From Rhizobium sp. N324 (GTDB lineage: Bacteria; Pseudomonadota; Alphaproteobacteria; Rhizobiales; Rhizobiaceae), in the NCBI RefSeq assembly GCF_001664485.1, contig NZ_CP013630.1, positions 4,445,501 to 4,509,500 of the forward strand: 64,000 nucleotides of DNA, written 5' to 3'. Shown piece by piece: positions 18,066 to 26,887 of the stretch. A program made the position numbers and the translations under genes. How positions within the stretch are numbered: the first letter of the stretch is position 1; the number at the start of each line of letters is the position of its first letter. Below the pieces are notes generated by a model. That model saw nothing but the letters and a program-made list of their open reading frames with translations, ran no database searches and was not told where the DNA came from.

Positions 18066-19349
18066 TCAAAAGCGGGCATCGGCGAAATGGGCGACCTGAG
18101 CGCCGGCTTCGTACCATAGTTCCTTGAGCGCCCGGAAGCTCGGTTCGGTGGGTGAGGTCAGTGGCAGCGGCAGATTGGCTTCCGACAGCCGGCCGAGAAT
18201 ATGCTCGGCCAGTGTCCGGCCGAAAACCGTGCCGGGGGCAATGCCGCGGCCGTTATAACCCGAAAAGCCGATGACGCCGGGGGCGAATTTGTGAAAGCGC
18301 GGCAGTGCATTGTCGGTCATGCCGATCTGGCCGTACCACTCGCATTCGAATTCGACATCGCCGATAATCGGGAACAGCCGCTTCAAGGCGCGCTTGGCCC
18401 AGCCCTTGTGCACGGCAAGCCCGGTATTGCGCAACGCCCCGACACTGCCGAAAACGAGACGGCCGGCCTGGTCCATGCGGAAGGAGGACAGGATGTCCTT
18501 GGTATCCCAGGCGCCTTCCCGTCCCGGCAGGATCGACTGGCGCAGATTGTGGCCGAGCGGCACGGTGGCGAAGTTGAAATAGGGCAGATAGACCTGTTCG
18601 TTGCGCACCTGCTCGAAGGGGCCGGTGCTGTAGGCATCGGTCGCGACGATGATCCAGTCGGCGCTGACCTCGCCCTTCGCCGTCTTCACGGTCCAGCGGC
18701 TGCCGTTGCGCTCCGTTGCGATGACCGGGCTCGACGTGTGGATGGCGACACCCGCTTTGACGGCGGCATGGGCAAGGCCGCGCGCATAGGCCAGCGGCTG
18801 CAGCGTGCCGGCGCGCATGTCGAGCAGCGAACCCGTATAGGCTTCGCTGCCGATGCGTCTGGCTGTCTCCGCCGCATCGAGCAGCGTCACGGGCGCGCCG
18901 CGCGCAGCCCATTGCGCCGCGCGCGCCTCGATCTCCCTCAGCCCGTCGGCGCCGACCGCGCAGTGCAGCGTGCCGTTGCGTTCGAGTTCGCAGGCGATCC
19001 CGTGCCTGTCGATCAGTTCCATGACAAGCTTCGGGGCATTGCCGAGCAGCTCGAGCAGGCGTTCACCATGCAGCGGGCCGAGCACGCCGGGCAGGTCGTC
19101 GGGCATCACCCACATGCCGGCATTGATCAGGCCGACATTGCGTCCTGCACCGCCGAAACCGATCTCCTTCGCCTCCAGCAGCACCACCTTCGAGCCGGCT
19201 TCGGCAAGATGCAGGGCGGAGGAAAGACCGGTGTAACCGCCGCCGACGATGACGACGTCGGCCGAAACCGCGCCTGCGAGCGGCGAGGTAACAGGCGGTT
19301 CGGCTGCGGTCTTTTCCCAGAGGCCGTGGGAGCGCGGATCATTCAGCAT
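18066..19349 (-). CDS. amaA: FAD-dependent L-pipecolate oxidase-like protein
   Basis: 427 residues of the DAO/glycine-oxidase flavoprotein type. FAD-binding fold VVIVGGGYTGLSSALHLAEAG, GFGGAGRNVGLINAG and the C-terminal GVIGFSGYNGRGIAPGTVFG, which closes over the flavin. Pairing with an AmaB-type dehydrogenase and a 2-oxoadipate dioxygenase supports L-pipecolate as substrate, giving piperideine-6-carboxylate. By domain alone it could be another amino-acid or polyamine oxidase, so the call depends on context. Confidence 0.78.
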   Translation of the reverse strand: MLNDPRSHGLWEKTAAEPPVTSPLAGAVSADVVIVGGGYTGLSSALHLAEAGSKVVLLEAKEIGFGGAGRNVGLINAGMWVMPDDLPGVLGPLHGERLLELLGNAPKLVMELIDRHGIACELERNGTLHCAVGADGLREIEARAAQWAARGAPVTLLDAAETARRIGSEAYTGSLLDMRAGTLQPLAYARGLAHAAVKAGVAIHTSSPVIATERNGSRWTVKTAKGEVSADWIIVATDAYSTGPFEQVRNEQVYLPYFNFATVPLGHNLRQSILPGREGAWDTKDILSSFRMDQAGRLVFGSVGALRNTGLAVHKGWAKRALKRLFPIIGDVEFECEWYGQIGMTDNALPRFHKFAPGVIGFSGYNGRGIAPGTVFGRTLAEHILGRLSEANLPLPLTSPTEPSFRALKELWYEAGAQVAHFADARF

Positions 19350-19416
19350 GGCTCAGTCCGATCGGAACGAAATCGCGGTACTTTAACGCATATGATCAAG
19401 TGTTGAAGCGAGCATT

Positions 19417-20829
19417 TCAGGCAACGGTCTTCAGCGGCAGGCCCGTAACGCCGAGCACTTCCATCGCGGCATCCAGCGAGGCGGCCTGGCGCTCGGCATA
19501 AAGCGCCAGCTCATCCTCAACGCTGGCGCCGAGCGCGGCCTCGAAGGCATCACGGTTCGAATGCGTCGCATAGTTCTGCTGCTGATCGGTGCCGAGATTC
19601 GACTGGAAGATGCCGGCCGCGCTCACGGGCAGGAAGTCTTCGTAGACGATCGGGGAGAAGGCAAGGTACCCCTTGGCGATCAGCGCTTCCGGATCGCCGG
19701 ACAGTGGGGCGGCCACGGCCGCGGCAATGCCTGCAGGCGTCACGTAGTAATGGAAGAAGGCGAGATCTTGCCGGCGCAGCTCGTCCCAGCTGTCCGGCAG
19801 CGCCTTGAAACGCTCGGCAAGTTCCTGATCGTAGGCGCCGGCCTTGGCGCCACCGGCGCCGACCTGCACTTCGCCGCGAACCGAGGCGAGCAGCCGGTCA
19901 TAGAGCGCCCGGCCCTTGGCTGTCAGCGCCACGCCGCGCTGCTCGATCTCGCCGAAGCGGGCGGTGTGCGTTCCCTGAACTGCCGCCGCGTCACCGGCGA
20001 AGATGATCGTTTCTTCAAGCGCCTTGAAGCTCGTCTGTCGCAGCAGGATATTGCACTGACGACGCGGCGGCCCTTCGATGACGGCCTTCGGCGTGATGCC
20101 GCGCTCCGGCATGCGGGCCTGCACCGCGTCGATATCGAGCGTGCGCGGCGTCAGATGATTGATGTGCGGGCCTTTGAAGCTGACGACGTCGGCGATCAGC
20201 CGGTGCGCATCGTGCAGGCGCTTGTAAGTCTCGGCGCTGACTGTCGCCTCGCCGTGCCAGCGGAAGGTTTCGAGCGCCTCGGCGACGAATTCCGTTGCTT
20301 CGGCGTCCGTCAGGCCGCCCTTCTGTTCGTGGCGCTCGATTAGCGCGATGGCGCGCGGCGTATAGATGCGCCGCTTTGCCAGAATGGCCTCAGCTTCGCC
20401 GCGCAGCCCTTCGTCCTCGATCAGCTCCAATCGCAGCAGCGAGGTAAAGACGCGGAACGGATTGATGTTCAGTGCGGCCTCGTCGATCGGCCGGAAGCAA
20501 GTGGAATGCACTGGCACACCGGCAACCGAAAGATCGTAGTAGCCGACCGCCTCCATGCCCATGACGGAAAACAGCCGGCGGATAGTGAAAAGCTCGTCCG
20601 CCGTGCCGAGCCGGATGGCGCCGTGGCGTTCGACATCGATACGCTCCAGCTCGCCGGCGCGGGCCAGCCGCTCGCGCAGTTCCGGATCGTTGTCGAGACA
20701 GCCGGCATTCACATCCGCCACCAGTTCGATCAGCGTGCCGTATTGCGGCACCTCCGTCCGGTACATCTGCGACATCGCCTCGGTGAAGAGCGAGCGGATA
20801 CGGTCTGTGGACACGACGGCTTGCGGCAT
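19417..20829 (-). CDS. hglS: 2-Oxoadipate dioxygenase/decarboxylase (DUF1338, HglS-type)
   Basis: 470 residues. From MPQAVVSTDRIRSLFTEAMS the protein follows the DUF1338/YdcJ family: VPQYGTLIELVADVN, the metal-ligand histidines in GVPVHSTCF and FKGPHINHLTPR, and LAFSPIVYEDFLP near the end. HglS converts 2-oxoadipate to D-2-hydroxyglutarate in lysine catabolism. The frame is open up to 48 codons further upstream, including an ATG at 20919, but the chosen start has GGAG six bases before it, matches the family N-terminus and leaves about 100 bases for the divergent LysR promoter. First gene of the hglS-amaA-amaB operon. Confidence 0.86.
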   Translation of the reverse strand: MPQAVVSTDRIRSLFTEAMSQMYRTEVPQYGTLIELVADVNAGCLDNDPELRERLARAGELERIDVERHGAIRLGTADELFTIRRLFSVMGMEAVGYYDLSVAGVPVHSTCFRPIDEAALNINPFRVFTSLLRLELIEDEGLRGEAEAILAKRRIYTPRAIALIERHEQKGGLTDAEATEFVAEALETFRWHGEATVSAETYKRLHDAHRLIADVVSFKGPHINHLTPRTLDIDAVQARMPERGITPKAVIEGPPRRQCNILLRQTSFKALEETIIFAGDAAAVQGTHTARFGEIEQRGVALTAKGRALYDRLLASVRGEVQVGAGGAKAGAYDQELAERFKALPDSWDELRRQDLAFFHYYVTPAGIAAAVAAPLSGDPEALIAKGYLAFSPIVYEDFLPVSAAGIFQSNLGTDQQQNYATHSNRDAFEAALGASVEDELALYAERQAASLDAAMEVLGVTGLPLKTVA

Positions 20830-20841
20830 TTGGAACTCCGG

Positions 20842-20936
20842 CTCATTCCGTTTTTGCAGGATGAACCTCTTTACTTCGGCAGCAAAGGCGGAAACATCGA
20901 CATTTTGGAAATAGCTCATTCTGAAATGGAATGAAC
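20842..20936. promoter_or_regulatory. Divergent control region with two similar LysR-type sites
   Basis: Two related elements: CTCATTCC-N9-GGATGAAC (20842-20866) and CTCATTC-N7-GAATGAAC (20915-20936). The second contains ATTC-N7-GAAT, a T-N11-A LysR box, and overlaps the start of the lysR gene, as expected for autoregulation. The first lies just upstream of the hglS ribosome site. Confidence 0.45.
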
Positions 20937-21839
20937 ATGTTCGCTTCGAGACGTTTTCTGCCATCGATTTCACATCTCGCCGCTTTCGAGGCGGTTGCCC
21001 GCACCGGCAGCGTCACGGCGGCCGCGCGCGAGCTCGATCTGACCCAGAGCGCCGTCAGCCGCCAGGTGAGCGCGCTGGAGGAACAGCTTGGCGTCGAGCT
21101 CTTCCTGCGCGAACGCCAGACCATGCGGCTGACGCTGGCCGGCGACAGTTATGCCCGCGAGATCCGCGAGGCGCTGCGGCGGATATCGAGCGCTTCGCTC
21201 AACCTGCGCGCCAATCCGCATGGCGGCACGCTCAATCTCGCCATCCTGCCGACCTTCGGCACCCGCTGGCTGGCACCGCGCCTCGGGCGCTTTCTCGCCG
21301 CCAATCCCGGTGTGACAATCAATCTGGTGACCCGGCTTTCACCTTTCGATTTCCGCCTCGATTCGATTGACGCCGCCATCCATTTCGGCCATCCGCACTG
21401 GCCGGGCGCCGAACTTACCTTTCTGATGTCGGAGCGCACGGTGCCGGCCTGCAGCCCGGATTTTCTCAGGCGATACGCAATCGCCGGGCCGCAGGATCTG
21501 CTCGCCGTTCCGCTGCTGCATCTGACGACCCGGCCCGACGCCTGGGAGCAATGGTTCGCCGGCAACGGCGTTTCCTTCGAAAGCGTGCACGGCATGCTCT
21601 TCGACCAGTTCGCCACCGCCGCGCAGGCGGCGATCGCCGGCCTCGGCATCGCCCTGCTGCCGACATTTCTGATGCAGGAGGAGATCAGCCGCGGCGATCT
21701 CGTCGCCGCCGTCGATCAGGAGATGGAAAGCCGCGAGCGCTATTATCTCGCCTTTCCGCCCGAACGCGCCGACTATGCGCCGCTTGCCGCCTTTCGCGAT
21801 TGGATCGTCGCGGAAGCGGCCGCCGACCGGGCCGCGTGA
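20931..21839 (+). CDS. LysR-family transcriptional regulator of the lysine-catabolic operon
   Basis: 302 residues. The winged helix-turn-helix is in the first 65 residues (LAAFEAVARTGSVTAAAREL, TQSAVSRQVSALEEQLG). The effector domain has the GcvA-like start GTLNLAILPTFGTRWLAPRLG. ATG at codon 3 is an equally possible start. Divergently transcribed from hglS, so it most likely controls lysine/pipecolate or 2-oxoadipate breakdown. The effector molecule cannot be read from sequence. Confidence 0.88.
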   Translation: MNMFASRRFLPSISHLAAFEAVARTGSVTAAARELDLTQSAVSRQVSALEEQLGVELFLRERQTMRLTLAGDSYAREIREALRRISSASLNLRANPHGGTLNLAILPTFGTRWLAPRLGRFLAANPGVTINLVTRLSPFDFRLDSIDAAIHFGHPHWPGAELTFLMSERTVPACSPDFLRRYAIAGPQDLLAVPLLHLTTRPDAWEQWFAGNGVSFESVHGMLFDQFATAAQAAIAGLGIALLPTFLMQEEISRGDLVAAVDQEMESRERYYLAFPPERADYAPLAAFRDWIVAEAAADRAA

Positions 21840-21907
21840 CGAACGGCTTGCATCGGCATGGCGCTTTCGACCATTATATCAGCCAAACAAACATTGCAGG
21901 AAATCCC

Positions 21908-22144
21908 ATGAAGCCGATCTTCGTCCAGCTCCAATGCGCCCCTGGCAAAACCTATGAGGTCGCCGACGCCATCTACCAGACCGAACTGGTCTCGGAGCTC
22001 TATTCCACCAGCGGCGACTACGACCTGCTGCTGAAGGTCTATATCGAGGAAGGCCAGGATATCGGCAAATTCATCAACGACAATATCGCCAATATTCCCG
22101 GCATCGTCCGCTCGCTGACGACCCTGACCTTCAAAGCCTTCTGA
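21908..22144 (+). CDS. Stand-alone Lrp/AsnC RAM-domain protein
   Basis: 78 residues, from an ATG with AGGA six bases upstream. The whole protein is a RAM (regulation of amino-acid metabolism) domain: FVQLQCAPGKTYEVADAI, the SGDYDLLLKVY core and IPGIVRSLTTLTF. It has no DNA-binding domain. Such proteins form rings and bind amino acids, and may modulate full-length Lrp partners. Sixty-eight bases after lysR in the same direction, so it may be co-expressed and sense lysine-pathway intermediates (inference). Confidence 0.88.
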   Translation: MKPIFVQLQCAPGKTYEVADAIYQTELVSELYSTSGDYDLLLKVYIEEGQDIGKFINDNIANIPGIVRSLTTLTFKAF

Positions 22145-22290
22145 ACTTCCGTCAGACGCGGTTAACCTTTTTTACGAAGAATCGCCTCTTGGGATGCCGC
22201 TTAAACCACGGCTTAACGCCTGAGATATCTGGTCGTTGCTATAAGAGTCCCGTCTCGGCATGAGGCGGCGCGTGCAACGATAGGTGGAAA

Positions 22291-23466
22291 ATGGCGATCG
22301 TCGAGGCGGACAGGGTGCGCGAGAGGCCGCAGCCGGAAACGGCGCCGCTGATCGTCCATGTCGTGCGCCAGTTCCTGCCCAATCGCGGCGGCCTGGAAGA
22401 CGTGGTCGCCAATCTTGCCCGCCAGACCCTTCGCCGGGGTTATCGCGTCCGCGTCGTCACCCTCGATTCGCTGTTCACCGCGCCTGGGGACAAGCTGCCG
22501 GCCCGCGAAGATATCGACGGCATCGAGGTGGTGCGTATTCCCTGGTCCGGCAGCAGCCGCTATCCGCTGGCGCCTGCGGTTTTCCGTCATCTCGCCGATG
22601 CCGATCTTGTCCATGTCCATGCTATCGACTTCTTCTTCGACGCGCTCGCCTGGGGCCGGCTGCTGCATCGCAAGCCGATGATCGTCACCACCCATGGCGG
22701 CTTCTTTCACACGCGAAAATACGCGGCGATCAAGAGGATCTGGTTCCGGATGCTGACCCGCGCTTCGGCACTGGCCTATCGGCGCGTCGTCTGCTGCAGC
22801 GCCTCCGATCTCAGGCAGTTTTCCGAAATCGCGCCCGACAGCCTGCTGATCGAAAACGGCGCCGATATCGGCAAGTTCGCCGACACCGCTTCGCGCCGGG
22901 CAAGGCGCCGCGTCGTCACCATTGGCCGCTTCTCGGTGAACAAGCGGCTGGACCATCTGCTCGATGCGATGGCCGTGCTGAAGAGCCGTGATCCGGAATG
23001 GCATTTGGATATCGTCGGCGCCGAATCCGACCTGAACCGGGCCGATGTCGAAGCCGCGATCGAAGGCCGCAACCTTTCCGGCCGCGTCACCCTGCACGTT
23101 TCGCCTGACAACGGCGCCATCCGGCGCATCATCACGGATGCCTCGCTGTTTGCCTCCGCCTCGGAATATGAAGGTTTCGGCCTGGTGGCTCTGGAGGCGT
23201 TGAGCGCCGGCCTGCTGCCGGTGCTGAACGCCAACGATGCCTTTACCACGCTTGCCGACCGGCACCCCGTCATCACGCTTGCCGATTTCACCAATCCCGA
23301 GACTGCCGCGACAGCGGTCGAGGTGGCCTATGAAACCCTCGCACGCCAACCGGACGCCGTCCGCGCCGGGCTTCTCGACGCCGCGCGCGGTTATTCCTGG
23401 GACATCGTCGCCGGGCGCTACATCGATCTCTACCGGTCGCTGAACGTCGTCGCAGACAATATCTAA
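22291..23466 (+). CDS. GT4-family glycosyltransferase
   Basis: 391 residues, GT-B fold. N-terminal acceptor domain contains VRQFLPNRGGLEDVVANLAR and the THGGFFHT motif; the C-terminal nucleotide-sugar domain contains VTIGRFSVNKRLDHLLDAM and the EX7E-type SASEYEGFGLVALEAL. Retaining transferase, probably for a surface polysaccharide. AGGTGG precedes the ATG. It converges on the flippase-hydrolase gene (end to end, 19 bases apart), so it belongs to the same surface-glycan locus but is separately transcribed. Confidence 0.9.
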   Translation: MAIVEADRVRERPQPETAPLIVHVVRQFLPNRGGLEDVVANLARQTLRRGYRVRVVTLDSLFTAPGDKLPAREDIDGIEVVRIPWSGSSRYPLAPAVFRHLADADLVHVHAIDFFFDALAWGRLLHRKPMIVTTHGGFFHTRKYAAIKRIWFRMLTRASALAYRRVVCCSASDLRQFSEIAPDSLLIENGADIGKFADTASRRARRRVVTIGRFSVNKRLDHLLDAMAVLKSRDPEWHLDIVGAESDLNRADVEAAIEGRNLSGRVTLHVSPDNGAIRRIITDASLFASASEYEGFGLVALEALSAGLLPVLNANDAFTTLADRHPVITLADFTNPETAATAVEVAYETLARQPDAVRAGLLDAARGYSWDIVAGRYIDLYRSLNVVADNI

Positions 23467-23485
23467 ACTACCTGCCTGAGATTCC

Positions 23486-26400
23486 TCACGCTCTTGCCAG
23501 GCGAATGATCTCGTCGAGCACGAATTTGCGCGATTGCGGCGGCGTCAGATTGTGGTCGGCATCCGGCAGCATCAGCAGCCGCACGTTCGGATAGCGCGAA
23601 AGCTTGGCGCCGCGCGGCCCGAAATGGAAATAGACGTGGTCGAGCCCGACATCGCCCTCGCTGTAGATCAGCGTCAGCGGCACCTTGCGCTTGCCGAATA
23701 GCGCGAAGGAATGCCGAACCTCGCGGGCAATATGGCGCCGGTCGGGCAGCAGTTCGATGAGCGGCGCGATCCACGGCGACAGGCGCCGGCCGCCGGCGAT
23801 GACGATATTCTGCAGCGCCGCCACCACATCCACCTGCCCGCTGATGAGCCGCTTCAGCGTATCCACCCGCGCCAGGCGCTGACCGTAATCATCGAGGCTG
23901 CGGGGGACGGAGACGACATGCTCCCGGCGCACCGGTATCTCCGGATCCCAGTAATAGACGAAGGGATTGATCGAGACGACGGCCTTCAACCGCTCATCGG
24001 CAACGCCGGCGCGGAAGGCGACATAACCACCGCTGCAGCGGCCGGCCACCATGATCGGGCCTGCGACGACGCTTTCGAGCAGATCGAGGGCGGCGACCGC
24101 GTCCTCGGTCTGCGTGCTGGAATAGAGCACCTGTTCCGGCGCATCCGGCCGCGGCGGGCTATCGCCGACATTGGCGGAATCGAAACGCAGCGAAACGACG
24201 CCTTGGCGTGCGAGCTCGCGCGCCATATCCACGGTCGTCCGTCCCCAGCCGGCATGCCGGTCATAGGCAGTCGACAGGAACAGCACGGCATTGCCCTCGA
24301 TCGCGCCGAGCGGCCGGCTGACGACGCCGACCAGATGATTGTGGCTGCCGAAACGCACCGGCGTTTCGACAAAACCCTCGCCGGCAAGCGGCGGATTGTC
24401 GATCGCCTCAGGTGAGCCGACCGCGGATGTCTCCATCGTCGCCCTCTCCAACCACGTCTTCAGCAGCCCGACGACCTCGGTCGGCGTCTTGGCAAACAGC
24501 GGATTGGTGGCGAGCTCGTCATAACCTTCGAAAACCGTCTGTTCGACCTCGGCGCCGAGCGCCTTCAGCGCATCGGCAAAGCCGGTATCGTCGGCCTTGG
24601 CGGGCCGTTCGAGGATCAGATATCGCGATGCTGCAAGCGCCTGCGGCGCAGCGATGTTGAGCTTGCCGAGTTCGGCGGCGATCTCTTCGGGCATGACGAG
24701 CCCGGCGATCTGCACCTTCGCGGTCTGGACATGCTCCTTGCCGAGGCCGAGATCGGCATCGATGATCTTGGACCACATGTTGAGTTCGCGCAGATAGGCC
24801 CGGCCGCTCAGCACCGGCGCCAGCATCACCAGGCTGTCGACGCCGTCGATCGAGGCGCCGATGCGGTGGGCAAGCGTTGCGCCGAGGCCCTGTCCGATAA
24901 GGATGATACGGTCGCAACCGGAGAGCGATTTCAGCTTGGCGGCGGCCGCGCGAATCGAGTTTTCCCAGGTTTCCAGCCTTGCCGGCAGTGCGCCGAAATC
25001 GAGCGCATCGCCAGTGCCGCGATAGTCGAAGCGCAGGCTCGCCACGCCGATATCGGAGAAATGCTCGGCCGCGACACGGAAGAATTTGCGGCTGCACATC
25101 TCCTCGAAACCCCAGGGGCTGACGAAGAGCACGGCGGCCGAACGTTTCTGGACCGTGGGATTTTCAGGCATGAACAGGCCGATCGTGCCGTCGAAGACGA
25201 CAGGCAGGGCAGCGCTACGGCCGGCACCCTCGGCCGGTTCCAGCGAGAATTCACCGGGCGCGACCTTGGCGCGGTCGGGATCGCCCGGAAGCCGCGGCGC
25301 AATGAAATTGATCGCGTACCCCACCGGGCGCTGCAGCACGCGCGGCATCTTGCCGAGAATGGAACGCATGACCTCGACATCTTCGGCCGGCATGACGCGC
25401 AGCACGCGGAGTGCCGCGAAATAGCAGAGTGTGCCGGCAAGGATTGCAACGACGAGGCCGATCGGACCCCGGATGAATTCCAGCGCCGAAATCGCCCCGC
25501 AGGCACAGAGCACGGCGGCGAGCGTCACCTTCGTCAGGCTCGTGTAGAGGCCCGAAAGCTGGGATCCGAATCCTGTCTGCCTGATCATCATCACCGACAT
25601 CGCAACGAAGACGAGGATGCGCACGAGTGCAGCACCCTCGGCGGCAAGCGTAGGTACGATCAGTAAACAACCGACTACCATCAGAAGGCCACCTATCACA
25701 CTGATGTTCAGGCGGGAGCGAGCCCTGTCCATCGACAGGAGGTAGAGGCTGAGGATCTGCATGAAGGTATAGGCGGGCGCCACCAGCGCCAGCAGCGCCA
25801 CCACCGTGCCGCTGCGGCGGAACGCTTCGCCGAACACCACGAGCACGAGTTCGCTGGAGATCGCCGCCAGCCCGAGGCTCATCGGCAAAACGATATAGGC
25901 CATGCTGCGGGTGACCGCGGCGAAGACCTCGACCGGCAAGGTCGAATCATCGCTGTTATGCCGACGCTCGGAATAATAGGGCAGCAGGCTGCCGGTCATC
26001 TGGATCGGCAATTGCAGCGCGATATTGGCGATCGACAGGCCGACGGCGTAGTAACCGACCATCTCGACCGACCAGAACTGCTGCAGGAAGAGCAGCTCAA
26101 GCCGATTGAGGAAGATCGAATCGATGATGAACTGGATCGACAGGATGACCGAGGAAGAGGCGAGAGCTTTCAGCGAAACCCCGCACCAGTCGCGCCGTGC
26201 AAGCAAGATCGGCAGCGTGGCGAAGAACAGCACGAGCTGGCCGAGCGCATAACCGACGAGAACGCCTTCGACGCCGTAGAAAACGGCGCCGGCGGCAACA
26301 CCGGCAAGCTGCAAAATCGAGACGGCCACCGTCAGCCGGAAAAAGGCGCCCAGCTTTTTTTCGCCGATCAGATAGAATTTGACGAAGGATCCGATCGCCT

Positions 26401-26797
26401 GGACGAAGAACAGCACGCCGGTGACCAGAGCGACGGACGGCGCCGTGTCGGCCCAGTGCATCTCCTCCGACGTCAGGAAGAACAGGGCGTAGAGCGCCAG
26501 CAGCACGACGGTCGAAAACATCATGAAGCTGACGAGGATGGCGGCAAAACCCCGCCGGCGGCGCATGTCGTAACCTTCCGCCGAAAGCTGCGGCAGGGTC
26601 TTCAACAGCGTGATGCTCGAGCCGAGTTCGGCGATCGAGGCGCCCGTGACCACCAGCCAGAGCGAGAAGGCGACGATGCCGTTGGCCTCCGGCCCGAGCA
26701 GCCGCGCGGTTATGATCGATGACACGAAACCCGTCAGCAGCAGCAGCATGCCGGCCGCCGCATTCATCACCGAATTTGCGATAATACCCTTCGACAT
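23486..26797 (-). CDS. Flippase fused to two alpha/beta-hydrolase domains
   Basis: 1103 residues in one uninterrupted frame. Residues about 1-470: polysaccharide flippase (Wzx/PST, MOP superfamily), about twelve to fourteen helices, with VSSIITARLLGPEANGIVAF near the start. Residues about 545-785: alpha/beta hydrolase resembling exosortase-associated hydrolases (LFVSPWGFEEMCSRKFF, LRFDYRGTGDA); its nucleophile elbow reads GQGLG, Gly637 where Ser is expected, so it is probably inactive. Residues about 815-1103: second hydrolase with elbow GRCSGG (Cys921), an acid in SEGD and His1082 in DADH, so it may be an active thiol-type esterase or transferase. The flippase would export a lipid-linked glycan, with the hydrolase domains predicted cytoplasmic. 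Last gene of the leftward locus, 90 bases after a GT4 gene. Confidence 0.85.
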   Translation of the reverse strand: MSKGIIANSVMNAAAGMLLLLTGFVSSIITARLLGPEANGIVAFSLWLVVTGASIAELGSSITLLKTLPQLSAEGYDMRRRRGFAAILVSFMMFSTVVLLALYALFFLTSEEMHWADTAPSVALVTGVLFFVQAIGSFVKFYLIGEKKLGAFFRLTVAVSILQLAGVAAGAVFYGVEGVLVGYALGQLVLFFATLPILLARRDWCGVSLKALASSSVILSIQFIIDSIFLNRLELLFLQQFWSVEMVGYYAVGLSIANIALQLPIQMTGSLLPYYSERRHNSDDSTLPVEVFAAVTRSMAYIVLPMSLGLAAISSELVLVVFGEAFRRSGTVVALLALVAPAYTFMQILSLYLLSMDRARSRLNISVIGGLLMVVGCLLIVPTLAAEGAALVRILVFVAMSVMMIRQTGFGSQLSGLYTSLTKVTLAAVLCACGAISALEFIRGPIGLVVAILAGTLCYFAALRVLRVMPAEDVEVMRSILGKMPRVLQRPVGYAINFIAPRLPGDPDRAKVAPGEFSLEPAEGAGRSAALPVVFDGTIGLFMPENPTVQKRSAAVLFVSPWGFEEMCSRKFFRVAAEHFSDIGVASLRFDYRGTGDALDFGALPARLETWENSIRAAAAKLKSLSGCDRIILIGQGLGATLAHRIGASIDGVDSLVMLAPVLSGRAYLRELNMWSKIIDADLGLGKEHVQTAKVQIAGLVMPEEIAAELGKLNIAAPQALAASRYLILERPAKADDTGFADALKALGAEVEQTVFEGYDELATNPLFAKTPTEVVGLLKTWLERATMETSAVGSPEAIDNPPLAGEGFVETPVRFGSHNHLVGVVSRPLGAIEGNAVLFLSTAYDRHAGWGRTTVDMARELARQGVVSLRFDSANVGDSPPRPDAPEQVLYSSTQTEDAVAALDLLESVVAGPIMVAGRCSGGYVAFRAGVADERLKAVVSINPFVYYWDPEIPVRREHVVSVPRSLDDYGQRLARVDTLKRLISGQVDVVAALQNIVIAGGRRLSPWIAPLIELLPDRRHIAREVRHSFALFGKRKVPLTLIYSEGDVGLDHVYFHFGPRGAKLSRYPNVRLLMLPDADHNLTPPQSRKFVLDEIIRLARA

Positions 26798-26887
26798 CTA
26801 CCCATCCGCAAGGTTCGGCCCTCTCGGCCGGACACTCGCCATCTCTACTGCGAAAATGTTAAAATAAAGCGGAGTGGCGACCTCACC

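Noticed and set aside
16450..18099. 549-codon open frame on the + strand
   Set aside because: Antisense of amaB, which has complete ALDH motifs.
22213..23349. 378-codon open frame on the reverse strand
   Set aside because: Antisense of the GT4 gene, which carries EX7E and GT-B motifs.
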